Positions 1 through 13,392 of a stretch of DNA of 64,000 nt are shown here, piece by piece; positions within the stretch are counted from its first letter, which is position 1, and each line of letters opens with the position of its first letter. The notes beneath the pieces are model-generated. The model was not told the origin of the DNA, ran no database searches, and saw nothing but the letters and a program-made list of their open reading frames with translations. Position numbers and translations under genes: made by a program. Source of the DNA: Camellia lanceoleosa (lineage: Eukaryota; Streptophyta; Magnoliopsida; Ericales; Theaceae); the NCBI GenBank assembly GCA_025200525.1, contig JANUSC010000373.1:124001-188000 (forward strand). Reading direction: 5' to 3'.

Positions 1-2399
1 AATTGAATAGATAGTCAAAATATTTGAATATATAGACAAAAAAAATAATAATTAAACACTTAAATGTAATTTGAACATATAGAAAAAAAAATTCAACAGA
101 TAAATTAAGGAGTAAAATTGAAAACAAAACGTCTTTCAAAACAAATAAAAAGACTTCTTACCAAATTATTTTACTCAATGCCTGCAGAGGACCATTGGAG
201 GAGAAGACTCCATTGATCCAGCTCCTTATGGACAATTTTTTTTCTTCAAGCACACAGATCTAATTTCTCCTCCTTTTTTTTTTCTTAAGTTGTTGATCTT
301 TGTTGTTGTTGTATGATTAAACAAATTGCAACAGATAGTTGTAAATGAACCAAAAAAAATTAAAAATTAAGCATATAGAAATAATAATAATAATAATAAT
401 AATAAATAGAACAGATACATATATATATATATACTAGATTATATTTGAGAAAGAATTTCAACAGATAGAGAGAAAGAACAAGAAAGAGAGAAAGAAAGAT
501 TGCAACAGATCCTGGTTTGGCGTATTTCAACAAATAATAAAATTGAACGGATAGAAATATATTGAAGATTGTGACTGGTTTGTTGAACAGATAAGAAATT
601 TTGAATAGATATTTGAACATATATGAGATTAAAATTGAACTGATAATAAAATCTAGACAAAAATTTGAACAGATAGGGAGAAAAAATTGAACAGATTGTC
701 AAGATTTTTGAATATATAGACAAAAAAATAATAATTAAACATTTAAATGTAAATTTGAACATATAGGGAAAAAATTGAACAGAAAAATTAAAGAGTAAAA
801 TTGAAAACAAAACGACTTTCAAAACAAATAAAAAGATTTCACACCAAATTATTTTACTCAATGCCTATCGAGGACCATCGGAAGAGAAGACTCCATTGAT
901 CCAGCTACTTATGGATAGTTTTTTTTTCTTCAAATACACAGATCCAATTTCTCCTCCTTCTTTCTTTTTTTTTTTTTTTTTTTAAGTTGTTGAACTTTGT
1001 TATTGTTGTAAGATGAAACAAATTGCAACAGATAGTTGTAAATGAACAAAAAAAAAAATTTTAAATTAAGCAAATAGAAATAATAATAAAAAATAGAACA
1101 GATATATATATATATATATACTAGATTATATTAGAGAAAGAATTTCAACAGATAGAGAGAAAGAACATGAGAGAGAGAAAGAAAGATTGCAACAGACCCT
1201 GGTTTGGTGTATTTCAACAGATAATAAAATTGAACAGATAGAAATTTATTGAAGATTGTGACTGGTTTGTTGAACAGATAAGAAATTTTGGATAGATATT
1301 TGCACAGATAAGAGATAAAAGTTGAACTGATAATAAAATCTAGACAAAAATTTGCACAGATAGGGAAAAAAATTAAACAGATAATCAAGATTTTTGAATA
1401 TATAGACAAAAAAATAATAATTAAACACTTAAATGTAAATTTGAATATATAGGAAAAAAATTCAACAAATAAATTAAGGAGTAAAGTTGAAAACAAAACG
1501 TCTTTCAAAACAAATAAAAAGACTTTTCACCAAATTATTTTACTCAATGCCTGCAGAGGACCATCGGAGGAGAAGACTCCATTGATCCAGCTCCTTATGG
1601 ACAATTTTTTTTCTTCAAGCACAGAGATCTAATTTCTCCACTTTTTTTTTTTTTTCCTTAAGTTGTTGAGCTTTGTTGTTGTTGTATGATGAAACAAATT
1701 GCAATACATAGTTGTAAATGAACCAAAAAAAATTAAAAATTAAGCAGATAGAAATAATAATAAAAAATAGAACAGATATATATATATATATATACTGGAT
1801 TATATTTGAGAAAGAATTTTAATAGATAGAGAGAAAGAACAAAAGAGAGGGAAAGAAAGATTACAATAAATCATGGTTTGGTGCATTTCAACAGATAATA
1901 AAATTGAACAGATAAAAATATATTGAAGATTGTGACTGGTTTGTTGAACAGATAAGAAATTTTGGATAGATATTTTAACATATAAGATATTAAAATTGAA
2001 CTGATTATAAAATCTAGACAAAAATTTGCACAGATAAGAAAAAAAAAACTTAAACAGATAGTCAAGATTTTTGAATATATAAACAAAAATAATAATTAAA
2101 CACTTAAATGTAGATTTGAACATATAGAAAAAAAATTTGAACAGATAAATTAAGGAGTAAAATTGAAAACAAAACGTCTTTCAAAACAAATAAAAAGACT
2201 TCTTACCAAATTATTTTACTCAATGCCTGCAGAGGACCATCGGAGGAGAAGACTCCATTGATCCAGCTCCTTATCGACAGTTTTTTTTCTTCAAGCACAC
2301 AGATCTAATTTCTCCTCTTTTTTTTTTTTTTTCTTAAGTTGTTGATCTTTGTTGTTGTTGTATGATGAAACAAATTGCAACAGATAGTTGTAAATGAAC

Positions 2400-5300
2400 C
2401 CAAAAAAAATTAAAAATTAAGTAGATAGAAATAATAATAAAAAATAGAACAGATATATATATATACTAGATTATATTTGAGAAAGAATTTCAACAGATAG
2501 AGAGAAACAACAAGAGAGAGAGAAAGAAAGATTGCAACAGATCCTGGTTTGGTGTATTTCAACAGATAATAAAATTGAACAGATTGAAATATATTGAAGA
2601 TTGTGACTGGTTTGTTGAACGGATAAGAAATTTTGGATAGATATTTGAACAGATAAGAGATTAAAATTGAACTGATAATAAAATCTAGACAAAAATTTGC
2701 ACAGATAGGAAAAAAAATTAAACAGATAGTCAAGATTTTTGAATATATAGACAAAAAAATAATAATTAAATACTTAAATGTAAATTTGAACATATAGAAA
2801 AAAAAATTCAACAGATAAATTAAGGAGTAAAATTGAAAAGAAAACGCCTTTCAAAACAAATAAAAAGACTTCTCACCAAATTATTTTACACAATGCCTGC
2901 AGAGGACCATTGGAGGAGAAGACTCCATTGATGCAGCTCCTTATGAACAAATTTTTTTCTCCAAGCACATAGATCCAATTTCTCCTTCTTTTTTTTTTTT
3001 TTTAAGTTGTTGATCTTTGTTGTTGTTGTATGATGAAACAAATTGCAACAGATAGTTGTAAATGAACCAAAAAAAAATTAAAAATTAAGCAGATGGAAAT
3101 AATAATAAAAAAAAGAACATATATATACATACCGGATTATATTTGAGAAAGAATTTCAACAGATAGGGAGATAGAACAAGAGAGAGAGAAAGAAAGATTG
3201 CAACAGATCCTGGTTTGGTGTATTTAAACAGATAATAAAATTGAATAGATAGAAACAAATTGAAAATTGTGACTGGTTTGTTGAACAGATAAGAAATTTT
3301 GGATAGATATTTGAACAGATAAGAGACTAGAATTATACTATTAATAAAATCTAGACAAAAATTTGCACAGATAGGGAAAAAAATTAAACAGATAATCAAG
3401 ATTTTTGAATATATAGACAAAAAAATAATAATTAAACACTTAAACATAAATTTGAATATATAGGAAAAAAATTCAACAAATAAATTAAGGAGTAAAGTTG
3501 AAAACAAAACGTCTTTCAAAACAAATAAAAAGACTTTTCACCAAATTATTTTACTCAATGCCTGCAGAGGACCATCGGAGGAGAAGACTCCATTGATCCA
3601 GCTCCTTATGGACAGTTTTTTTTCTTCAAGCACACAGATCTAATTTCTCCACTTTTTTTTTTTTCCCTTAAGTTGTTGAGCTTTGTTGTTGTTGTATGAT
3701 GAAACAAATTGCAATAGATAGTTGTAAATGAACCCAAAAAAATTAAAAATTAAGCAGATAGAAATAATACTAAAAAATAGAACAGATATATATATATACT
3801 AGATTATATTTGAGAAAGAATTTCAACAAATAGAGAGAAAGAACAAGAGAGAGAGAAAGAAAGATTGCAACAGATCCTGATTTGGTGTATTTCAACAGAT
3901 AATAAAATTGAACAGATTGAAATATATTGAAGATTGTGACTGGTTTGTTGAATAGATAAGAAATTTTGGATAGATATTTGAACAGATAAGAGATTAAAAT
4001 TGAACTGATAATAAAATCTAGAGAAAAATTTGCACAGATAGAAAAAAAAATTAAACAGATAGTCAAGATTTTTGAATACATAGACAAAAAAATAATAATT
4101 AAATACTTAAATTTAAATTTGAACATATAGAAAAAAAAATTCAACAGATAAATTAAGGAGTAAAATTGAAAAGAAAACGTCTTTCAAAACAAATAAAAAG
4201 ACTTCTCACCAAATTATTTTACACAATGCCTGCAGAGGACCATCGGAGGAGAAGACTCCATTGATCTAGCTCCTTATGAAGAATTTTTTTTCTTCAAGCA
4301 CACAGATCCAATTTCTCCCCCTTTTTTTTTTTTTTTTTTTTTTATAAGTTGTTGATCTCTATTGTCGTTGTATGATGAAACAAATTGCAACAGATAGTTG
4401 TAAATGAACCAAAAAAAAATTAAAAATTAATCAGATGGAAATAATAATAAAAAATAGAACATATATATATATACCGGATTATATTTGAGAAAGAATTTCA
4501 ACAGATAGAGAGAAAGAACAAGAGGGAGAGGAAGAAAGATTGCAATAGATCCTGGTTTGGTGTATTTAAACAGATAATAAAATTGAATAGATAGAAATAA
4601 ATTGAAGATTGTGACTGGTTTGTTGAACAGATAAGAAATTTTGGATAGATATTTGAACAGATAAGAGACTAGAATTGTACTATTAATAAAATCTAGACAA
4701 AAATTTGCACAGATAGGGAAAGAAATTAAACAGATAGTCAAGATTTTTGAATATATAGACAAAAAAATAATAATTAAACACTTAAATGTAAATTTGAATA
4801 TATAGAAAAAAAAATTCAATAGATAAATTAAGGAGTAAAGTTGAAAACAAAACGTCTTTCAAAACAAATAAAAAGACTTCTTACCAAATTATTTTACTCA
4901 ATGCCTGCAGAGAGGACCATCGGAGGAGAAGACTCCATTGATCCAGCTCCTTATGGACAGTTTTTTTTCTTCAAGCACACAGATCTCATTTCTCCTCTTT
5001 TTTTTTTTTTTTCTTAAGTTGTTGATCTTTGTTGTTGTTGTATGATGAAACAAATTGCAACAGATAGTTATAAATGAACCAAAAATAAATAAAAATTAAG
5101 CAGATAGAAATAATAATAAAAAATAGAACAGATATATATATATATATATATACTAGATTATATTTGAGAAAGAATTTCATCAAATAGAGAGAAAGAACAA
5201 GAGAGAGAGAAAGAAAGATTGCAACAGATCCTGGTTTGGTGTATTTCAACAGATAATAAAATTGAACAGATTGAAATATATTGAAGATTGTGACTGGTTT

Positions 5301-6250
5301 GTTGAACAGATAAGAAATTTTTGATAGATATTTGAACAGATAAGAGATTAAAATGGAACTGATAACAAAATCTAGACAAAAATTTGCACAGATAGAAAAA
5401 AAAATTAAACAGATAGTCAAGATTTTTGAATATATAGACAAAAAAATAATAATTAAATACTTAAATGTAAATTTGTACATATAGAAATAAAAATTCAACA
5501 GATAAATTAAGGGGTTAAATTGAAAAGAAAACGTCTTTCAAAACAAATAAAAAGACTTCTCACCAAATTATTTTACACAATGCCTGTAGAGGACCATCGG
5601 AGGAGAAGACTCCATTGATCTAGCTCCTTATCAACAATTTTTTTTCTTCAAGCACACAGATCCAATTTCTCTTCCTTTTTTTTTTCTTTTTTTTTTTTTA
5701 AGTTGTTGATCTTTGTTGTCGTTGTATGATGAAACAAATTGCAACAGATAGTTGTAAATGAACCAAAAAAAAAATTAAAAATTAATCAGATGGAAATAAT
5801 AATAAAAAATAGAACATATATATATATATATATACCGGATTATATTTGAGAAAGAATTTCAACAGATAGAGAGAAAGAACAAGAGGGAGAGAAAGAAAGA
5901 TTGCAACAGATCCTGGTTTGGTGTATTTAAACAAATAATAAAATTGAACAGATAGAAATAAATTTAAGATTCTGACTAGTTTGTTGAACAGATAAGAAAT
6001 TTTGGATAGATATTTGAACAGATAAGAGATTAAAACTGAACTGATTATAAAATCTAGACAAAAATTTGCATAGATAGGGAAAAAAATTGAACAAATAGTC
6101 AAGATTTTTGAATATATAGACAAAAAAATAATAATTAAACACTTAAATGTAAATTTGAACGTATAGAAAAAAGAATTCAACAGATAGATTGAGTAAAATT
6201 GAAAACAAAACGTTTTTCAAAACAAATAAAAAGACTTCTCACCAAATTAA
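2400..6250 (-). repeat. Dimeric higher-order repeat within block I (~1.34 kb)
   Basis: Every second monomer here shares private variants. ACACAATGCC replaces ACTCAATGCC at 2888, 4221 and 5575 (spacings 1333 and 1354). TGAAAAGAAAACG replaces TGAAAACAAAACG in the same copies. CAGATGGAAATAATAAT appears near 3090, 4431 and 5786, and TACCGGATTATATT in the same monomers. GTATTTAAACA replaces GTATTTCAACA near 3221, 4562 and 5927. The intervening monomers lack these variants. This indicates amplification of a two-monomer unit. Confidence 0.75.
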
Positions 6251-7459
6251 TTTACTAAATGCCTGCAGATGACCATCGGAGGAAAAGACTCCATTGATCC
6301 AACTCCTTATGGACAGTTTTTTTTCTTCAAGCACGCAGATCCAATTTCTTCACCTTTTTTTTTTTAAAGTTGTTTATCTTTGTTATTGTTGTATGATGAA
6401 ACAAAATGCAACAGATAGTTGTAAATGGACCAAAAAAAAAATTAAAAATTAAGCAGATAAAAATAATAATAAAAAATAGAACAGATATATATATACTTGA
6501 TTATATTTGAGAAAAACTATCAATAGATAGGGAGAAAGAACAAGAAAGAGAGAAAGAAAGATTGCAACAGATCCTGGTTTGGTGTATTTCAACAGATAAC
6601 AAAACTGAACAGATAGAAATAAATTGCAGATTGTGACTGGTTTGTTGAATGGATAAGAAATTTTGGATAGACATTTGAACAGATAGGAGATTAAAATTGA
6701 ACTGATAATAAAATCTAGACAAAAATTTGCACAGATAGCGAAAAAAATTGATCAAATAGTCATGATTTTTGAATATGTAGACAAAAAAATAATAATTAAA
6801 CATTTAAATGTAAATTTGAACATATAAAAAAAAAATTCAACAGATAAATTAAGGAGTAAAATTGAAAAAAAAACGTATTTCAAAACAAATAAAAAGACAT
6901 CTCACTAAATTATTTTACTCAATGCCTGCAGAGGACCATCGGAGGAGAAGACTCCATTGATCCAGCTTCTTATGGACAGTTTTTTTTCTTCAAGCACACA
7001 GATCCATTCTCTCCTCCATTTTTTTTTTAAGTTGTTGATCTTTGTTGTTGTTGTATAATGAAACAAATTGCCACAGATAGTTGTAAATGAACCAAAACAA
7101 ATTAAAAATTAAGCAAATTGAAATAATAATAATAAATAGAACAGATATACATTTATATACTGGATTATATTTGAGAAAGAATTTCAACAGATAGAGAGAA
7201 AGAAGGATTGCAACATATCCTGGTTTGGTGAATTTGAACAGATAATAAAATTGAACAGATAGAAATAAATTGAAGATTGTGACTGGTTTGTTGAACAGAT
7301 AAGAAATTTTGGATAGATATTTAAACAGATAAGAGATTAAAATTGTACTGATAATAAAATCTAGACAAAAATTTGCACAATTAGGGAAAAAAATTGAAAA
7401 ATAGTCAAGATTAATGAATATATAGAAAAAAAAATAATAATTAAACACTTAAATGTAAA

Positions 7460-10400
7460 TTTGAACATATAGGAAAAAAAAATTCAACAAGGAGTAAAAT
7501 TGAAAACAAAACGTATTTCAAAACAAATAAAAAGACTTCTCACCAAATTATTTTACTCAATGCCTGCAGAGGACCATCGGAGGTGAAGACTCCATTGATC
7601 TAGCTCTTTATGGAAAGTTTTCTTTCTTCAAGCGTACAGATTTAATTTCTCCTCCTTTTTTTTTTTTTTTTAAGTTGCTGATCTTTGTTGTTGTTGTATG
7701 ATGAAACAAATTGCAATAGATAGTTGTAATTGAACCAAAAAAAAATTAAAAATTAAGCAGATAGAAATAATAATAAAAATAGAACAGATATATATATACT
7801 GGATTATATTTGAGAAAAAATTTCAACAGATAGAGAGAAAGAACAAGAGAGAGAAGGAAAGATTGAAACAGATCCTGGTTTGGTGTATTTCAACAGATAA
7901 TAAAATTGAACAGATTGAAATATATTGAAGATTGTGACTGGTTTGTTGAACAGATAAGAAATTTTGGATAGATATCTGAACAGATAAGAGATTAAAATTA
8001 AACTGATAATAAAATCTAGACAAAAATTTGCACAGATAGGAAAAAAATTGAACAGATAGTCAAAATTTTTGAATATATAGACAAAAAAATAATAATTAAA
8101 CACTAATGTAAATTTGAACATATAGAAAAAAAAAATTCAACAGATAAATTGAGAAGTAAAACTGAAAATAAAACGTTTTCCAAAACAAATAAAAAAACTT
8201 CTCACCAAATTATTTTACTCAATGCCTGCAGAGGACCATCAGAGGAGAAGACTCCATTGATCCAGCTCCTTATGGACAATTTTTTTTCTTCAGGCACACA
8301 GATCCAATTTCTCTACCTTTTTTTTTTTTTTAAGTTGTTAATCTTTGTTGTTGTTTTATGATGAAACAAATTGCAACAGATAGTTGTAAATGAACCAAAA
8401 AAACTTAAAAATTAAGCAGATAGAAATAATAATATTAAAAAATAGAACAGATATATATATATATGTACTGGATTATATTTGAGAAAAAATTTCAACAGAT
8501 AGAGAGAAAGAACAAGAGAGAGAGAAAGAAAGATTGCAACAGATCTTGGTTTGGTGTATTTCAACAGATAATAAAATTGAACAGATAGAAATATATTGAA
8601 GATTGTGACTGGTTTGTTGAATAGATAAGAAATTTTAGATAAATATTTGAACAGATAAGAGATTAAAATTGAACTGATAATAAAATTTAGATAAAAATTT
8701 CCACAGATCGGGAAAAAAATTGAACAAATAGTCAAGATTTTTTAATATATGGACAAAAAAATAATAATTAAACACTAATGTAAATTTGAACATATAGAAA
8801 AAAAAATTCAACAGATAAATTAAGGAGTAAAATTGAAAACAAAACGTCTTGCAAAACAAATAAAAAAACTTCTTACTAAATTATTTTACTCAATGCTTGC
8901 AGAGGACCATCGGAGGAGAAGACTCCATTGATCCAGCTCCTTATGGACAATTTTTTTTCTTCAGGTACACAGATCCAATTTCTCGACCTTTTTTTTTTTT
9001 GTTAAGTTGTTAATCTTTGTTGTTGTTGTATGATGAAACAAATTGCAACAGATAGTTGTAAATGAACCAAAAAAAATTAAAAATTAAGCAGATAGAAAGA
9101 ATAATAAGAAATAGAACAGATATATATATATATATATACTGGATTATATTTGAGAAAAAATTTCAACAGATAGAGAGAAAGAACAAGAGAGAGAGAAAGA
9201 AAGATTGCAACAGATCCTGGTTTGGTGTATTTCAACAGATAATAAAATTGAACAGATTGAAATATATTGAAGATTGTGACTGGTTTGTTGAACAGATAAG
9301 AAATTTTGGATTGATATTTGAACAGATAAGAGATTAAAATTGAACTGATAATAAAATCTAGATAAAAATTTGCACAGATAGGGAAAAAAATTGAACAAAT
9401 AGTCAAGATTTTTTAATATATCGACAAAAAAAAATAATTAAACTCTTAAATGCAAATTTGAACATATAGGAAAAATAATTTAACAGATAATTTAAGGAGT
9501 AAAATTGAAAAGAAAACGTCTTTTAAAACAAATAAAAAGACTTCTCACCAAATTATTTTACTCAATGCCTGCAGAGGACCATCGGAGGAGAAGACTCCAT
9601 TGATCCAGCTCCTGATGGACAATTTTTTTTCTTCAGGCACACAGATCCAATTTCTCCTCCTTTTTTTTTTCTTCTAAGTTGTTGATCTTTGTTGTTGTTG
9701 TATGATGAAACAAATTGCAACAGATAGTTGTTAATGAACCAAAAAAAATTAAAAATTAAGCGGATAGAAATAATAATAAAAAGTAGAACAGATATATATA
9801 TATATATACTGGATTATATTTGAGAAAGAATTTGAACAGATAGAGAGAAAGAACAAAAGAGAGAGAAAAAAAGATTGCAAAACATCCTGGTTTGGTGTAT
9901 TTCAACAGATAATAAAATTGAATAGATAGAAATAATTTGAAGATTGTGACTGTGTTATTTGAACAGATAAGAAATTTTGGATAGATATTAGAACAGATAA
10001 GAGATTAAAATTAAACTAATAATAAAATCTAGACAAAAATTTGCACAGATAGGGAAAAAAATTGAACAGATAGTCAAAATTTTTGAATATATAGACAAAA
10101 AAATAATAATTAAACACTAATGTAAATTTGAACATATAGAAAAAAAAAATTCAACAGATAAATTGAGGTGTAAAATTGAAAAAAAAAACGTTTTTCAAAA
10201 CAAATAAAAAAACTTCTCACCAAATTATTTTACTCAATGCCTGCAGAGGACCAACAGAGGAGAAGACTCCATTGATCCAGCTTCTTATGGACAAGTTTTT
10301 TTCTTCAAGTACACAGATCCAATTTCTCTACCTTTTTTTTTTTTTTTTTTTTTTAAGTTGTTAATCTTTGTTGTTGTTGTATGATGAAACAAATTCCAAC
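7460..10400 (-). repeat. Three-monomer similarity within block I (~2.01 kb)
   Basis: Monomers about 2.01 kb apart share unusual variants. ATTAAAATTAAACT occurs near 7990 and 10003. CACTAATGTAAAT occurs near 8101 and 10116, with another copy near 8773. TCTCTACC directly precedes the T-tract near 8311 and 10325. AAAAAACTTCTCACC follows in both. This suggests duplication of a trimer of monomers, or gene conversion between them. Confidence 0.5.
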
Positions 10401-11486
10401 AGATAGTTGTAAATGAACCAAAAAAAAAAAAATTAAGTAGATAGAAATAATAATATTAAAAAATAGAACAAATATATATATACTGGATTATATTTGCGAA
10501 AGAATTTCAACAGATAAAGAGAAAGAACCAGAGAGAGAGAAAGAAAGATTGCAACAGATCCTGGTTTGGTGTATTTCAACTGATAATAAAATTGAACATA
10601 TAGAAATATATTATAGATTGTGACTGGTTTGTTGAACAGATAAGAAATTTTGGATAGATATTCGAACAGATAAGAGATCAAAATTGAACTGATAATATAA
10701 TCTAGACAAAAATTTGCACAGATAGGGAAAATTTTTTTTGAACAGATAGTCAAGATTTTTGAATATATAGAAAAAAAAAAAATAATTAAACACTTAAACG
10801 TAAATTTGAACATATAGAAAAAAAATTCAACAGATAAATTAAGGAGTAAAATTGAAAACAAAACGTCTTTCAAAACAGATAAAAAGACTTCTCACCAAAT
10901 TATTTTACTCAATGCCTGCAGAGGACCATCGGAGAAGAAGACTCCATTGATCTAGCTCCTTATGGACAATTTTTTTTCATCAGGCACACAGATCCAATTT
11001 CTCCTTTTTTTTTTTTTTTTTAAGTTGTTGATCTTTGTTATTGTTGTATGACGAAACAAATTGCAACAGATAGTTGTAAATGAACCAAAAAAAAATTAAA
11101 AATTAAGCAGATAGAAATTATAATAAAAAATAGAACAGATATATATATACTGGATTATATTTGAGAAAGAATTTCAACAGATAGAGAGAAAGAACAAGAG
11201 AGAGAGATTGAAAGATTGCAACAGATCTTGGTTTGGTATATTTCAACAGATAATAAAATTGAATAGATAGAAATAAATTGAAGATTATGACTGGTTTTAT
11301 AGCGACCCCGGTCTTTTCCCATTTGTTTATTGTATCTGGACTTAGGTTCCGTAGATCCTGTCATTGTATTATGGTTGTTATCGTCCTTTAATTTCCTATT
11401 TCTGAGTTATGGGATGCAATGGGCAGGTTTGTAGCAGGTTGGTTAAGCTTGGGAGCAAAGGGTTGCTTGCCTGGATTTTGACCCTT

Positions 11487-11823
11487 CACTCGAGTGAGCA
11501 GTTCTTCGCTCGAGCGAGCTCTTTGTTTTTGGTTCGTCGCTCGAGCCAAGGTTTCTTCGCTCGAGCGAGTGATTGCGTCTAGTATAGACCTGAGAGCAGT
11601 GTTTTTTGGCTCGAGCGAGCTTTTCTTCGCTCGAGCGAGCTAGTTCGTTCTTCGCTCGAGCGAGAGTTCCTTCGCTCGAGCGTGCGTCTGGTTGCAGACC
11701 TGAGGGTTTGAGTTCTTCGCTCGAGCGAGCTTCTGGGTTGTTGGCTCGAGCGAGACATTCTTGGCTCAAGCGTGGTTTTCTGTGTCTGGTCGCTCGAGCG
11801 ACCAAGTCTTCGCTCGAGCGAGC
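11487..11823 (+). promoter_or_regulatory. Palindrome cluster (CGCTCGAGCG) in LTR A
   Basis: Twelve CTCGAG-centred palindromes plus one degenerate copy (GGCTCAAGCG) lie at irregular spacing in about 340 bp, most in the form TTCGCTCGAGCGAGC. The 10-bp core is its own complement and holds three CpG dinucleotides. The cluster ends about 10 bp before a TATA-like box, so it sits where U3 promoter or enhancer elements are expected. The regulatory role is inferred from position; the repeats themselves are plain in the sequence. Confidence 0.7.
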
Positions 11824-11830
11824 CTATCAG

Positions 11831-11841
11831 GTTTAAATAGG
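11831..11841 (+). promoter_or_regulatory. TATA-like box of LTR A
   Basis: GTTTAAATAGG lies directly downstream of the palindrome cluster and about 55 bp upstream of a CT-rich, AAACCCTAGG-containing stretch typical of a plant transcription start and leader. It is a single motif match, so support is moderate. Confidence 0.45.
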
Positions 11842-12091
11842 CAGCAGCGGGTTTTAGATCTGTTTTTCATCCCCTTTCAGATTCCAAAACCCTAGGTACG
11901 AGTTCTCTCTCCCTCTACACACCTTCTCTCTTAGGATTGATCTACTTAGAGTGAGTTTCTACCCTAGATCCTTTATTAAAAAGATAGAGTGAGACGAGGG
12001 CTTCGTTTTATTTGGAACAATTTTGGGTTTGGAGCACTTTGGGTTTTGGGTCATCATCTCCGTCTTCTTCATTCGGGTTTATTTCTTCGAG

Positions 12092-13075
12092 GTAGGGATT
12101 TCCTACTCCATCTTATAGGTTTTAATCCTAAGTTCTGGTATTTCTGATATGTTGGGTTGTTGGGTAATATTGAGAAAAGCTAGGGTTTGTTTTATAATTA
12201 AAATGCCCTAATTGTTGTAATAAAATTAATTCGTATAATTAATTTTGGGAAAGGTATGGAAAATGGGTTTAATTCATAATATTGAGAAGTTATGAGATTA
12301 AATGATGTAGTTGGATAATTTAACCACTCATCTTTGAAATTGAGATTATATGTGTTGTACATTTATTTCCTGTTTAGAAATAACTGTTTTGGGCTATCGG
12401 TGGAGGATAGTCATGATTGTTGTAGACATTGCATGTGGATTAGGGAAAACTGAAACTAATCAATTGGTTATGTCGTTGTGTATAAAGGTTGGAATAATAC
12501 ATTAAATTTATGTATTGATTGATTGTGTATATGACTTTGTGTTTATATGCATCACTTGTGTATGGGAGGAGATAGGAGATGTACTCCACGGTTTAGGGGA
12601 AGATAGGGGATGTACCTCTAAACCGGTTAATGTTTGAGGGAAGATAGGGGATGAACCCAGGGTCGCAGCTCATATGCTCGCCCATTACGCTTATGATCTG
12701 ACTCTTATGCTTATCTATTGGAGTATTTGTTGTTTGATCTGATACATCACTAAAATGTGTATCAATTGGGAAGTATGGCAGTGAATTTTGATTGAGATTG
12801 ATACAACACCAACATGTGTATCCATTATGTTATAAGAAAGGTTTAACTTGATTTGTTATCCCTGTTGAGTTATTTGGCCAGGTTCTTAGTCATATTTGTA
12901 TAAATGGAAAGTGAGATGTGTCATAGACATTAGTGTCATGAACTTGTCAAATGATGTAATTGACTATCTTGTGTTAACCATCTATCGAATGCTATTGCTT
13001 TAGTTAATTCTTATACTTGGTTTAGTATTTCTCTACTGGGCTGTGGCTCACCCTATATGGGAACATCATTTTCAG
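12092..13075 (+). other. Possible intron inside LTR A (R-U5 region)
   Basis: GAG|GTAGGG gives a donor at 12092 and CATCATTTTCAG|GTTTAG gives an acceptor at 13075, enclosing 984 bp of AT-rich sequence. The same pair sits at the equivalent place in every other LTR of this window, although the sequence between them differs greatly between subfamilies. Splicing here would join the LTR leader to U5, the PBS and gag. No transcript evidence is available. Confidence 0.4.
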
Positions 13076-13392
13076 GTTTAGGTGATGGGCTTCCTCCAAG
13101 ATATTAGCTTGGATGGATTTAGAGTTGAAGACTCATTTAGATTAGTTGTTATTTGCTTTATTTGATATTATATGTAAGGACTCAAGCCAAGGGCTTAACT
13201 TGTAAATGAGTTAGTACTCATATTTTTGTATCCAAGTGTTGGCTTGGAAAGATGTAAGCCCATAGGGCATTTACTTTCTTTATTTGCATGTAATGTCTTT
13301 TAATAAGTTTACTATGATGAATGGAATAATATTCTTCCTTTTCTTATAATGATGCATGTTAATATTATGGGTTTAATTTTGAGGGCGTTACA

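Larger units (their letters stand above)
1..11297 (-). repeat. Satellite array block I, ~671-bp monomer, minus orientation
   Basis: About 17 tandem monomers with no intervening element. The complement of the anchor word (GACTCCATTGATC) starts at 206, 889, 1575, 2251, 2921, 3586, 4254, 4931, 5608, 6287, 6950, 7588, 8250, 8921, 9593, 10265 and 10940, giving spacings of 638-686 bp. The array enters from outside the left edge. Each monomer carries a poly-T tract, a GTTGTTGTTG stretch, a (TA)n tract, an AGAGAGAGA-rich tract, and many copies of AACAGATA, the complement of the TATCTGTT subrepeat. The strand shown is purine-rich and its complement is pyrimidine-rich. Long open frames on the complement therefore reflect composition and not genes. 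The block ends abruptly inside a monomer, at ACTGGTTT, where LTR A begins. Confidence 0.96.
11298..13392 (+). mobile_element. LTR A: Ty3/gypsy-type long terminal repeat (2095 bp)
   Basis: The LTR starts with TATAGCGACC and ends with GAGGGCGTTACA, directly followed by ACT and a tRNA-Met primer-binding site, which fixes its 3' end. Its order is a lead-in of about 190 bp, a cluster of CGCTCGAGCG palindromes, a TATA-like TTTAAATAG at 11832, an AAACCCTAGG telo-box-like motif near 11887, GAG|GTAGGG at 12089-12097, AT-rich sequence with short GATAGGGGATGTAC repeats near 12560-12660, and finally TGGCTCACCCTATATGGGA with TTTTCAG at 13069-13075. The left flank is the minus-oriented satellite ending in GGTTT. 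On the right a stub of internal sequence is followed by plus-oriented satellite. No target duplication can be assigned because the element is truncated. Confidence 0.88.

Noticed and set aside
360..11364. Long open frames of 60-170 codons on the minus strand in nearly every monomer, rich in Phe, Leu, Ile, Ser and Tyr
   Set aside because: The minus strand is pyrimidine-rich, so stop codons are rare in more than one frame at once. The frames begin and end differently in each copy, contain the A-tract and microsatellites, and resemble no protein family. They are composition artefacts of the satellite.
11443..11836. Open frames on both strands with repeated SLERA and ARAS residues (also in 18325-18839, 20565-21079, 39075-39427, 47541-47901, 52142-52578)
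   Set aside because: They are translations of the CGCTCGAGCG palindrome cluster. The palindromes keep both strands open. No start context or family support.
11880..11895. AAACCCTA as telomeric repeat
   Set aside because: Single copies only, placed in LTR leaders. They fit a telo-box promoter motif, not a telomere.
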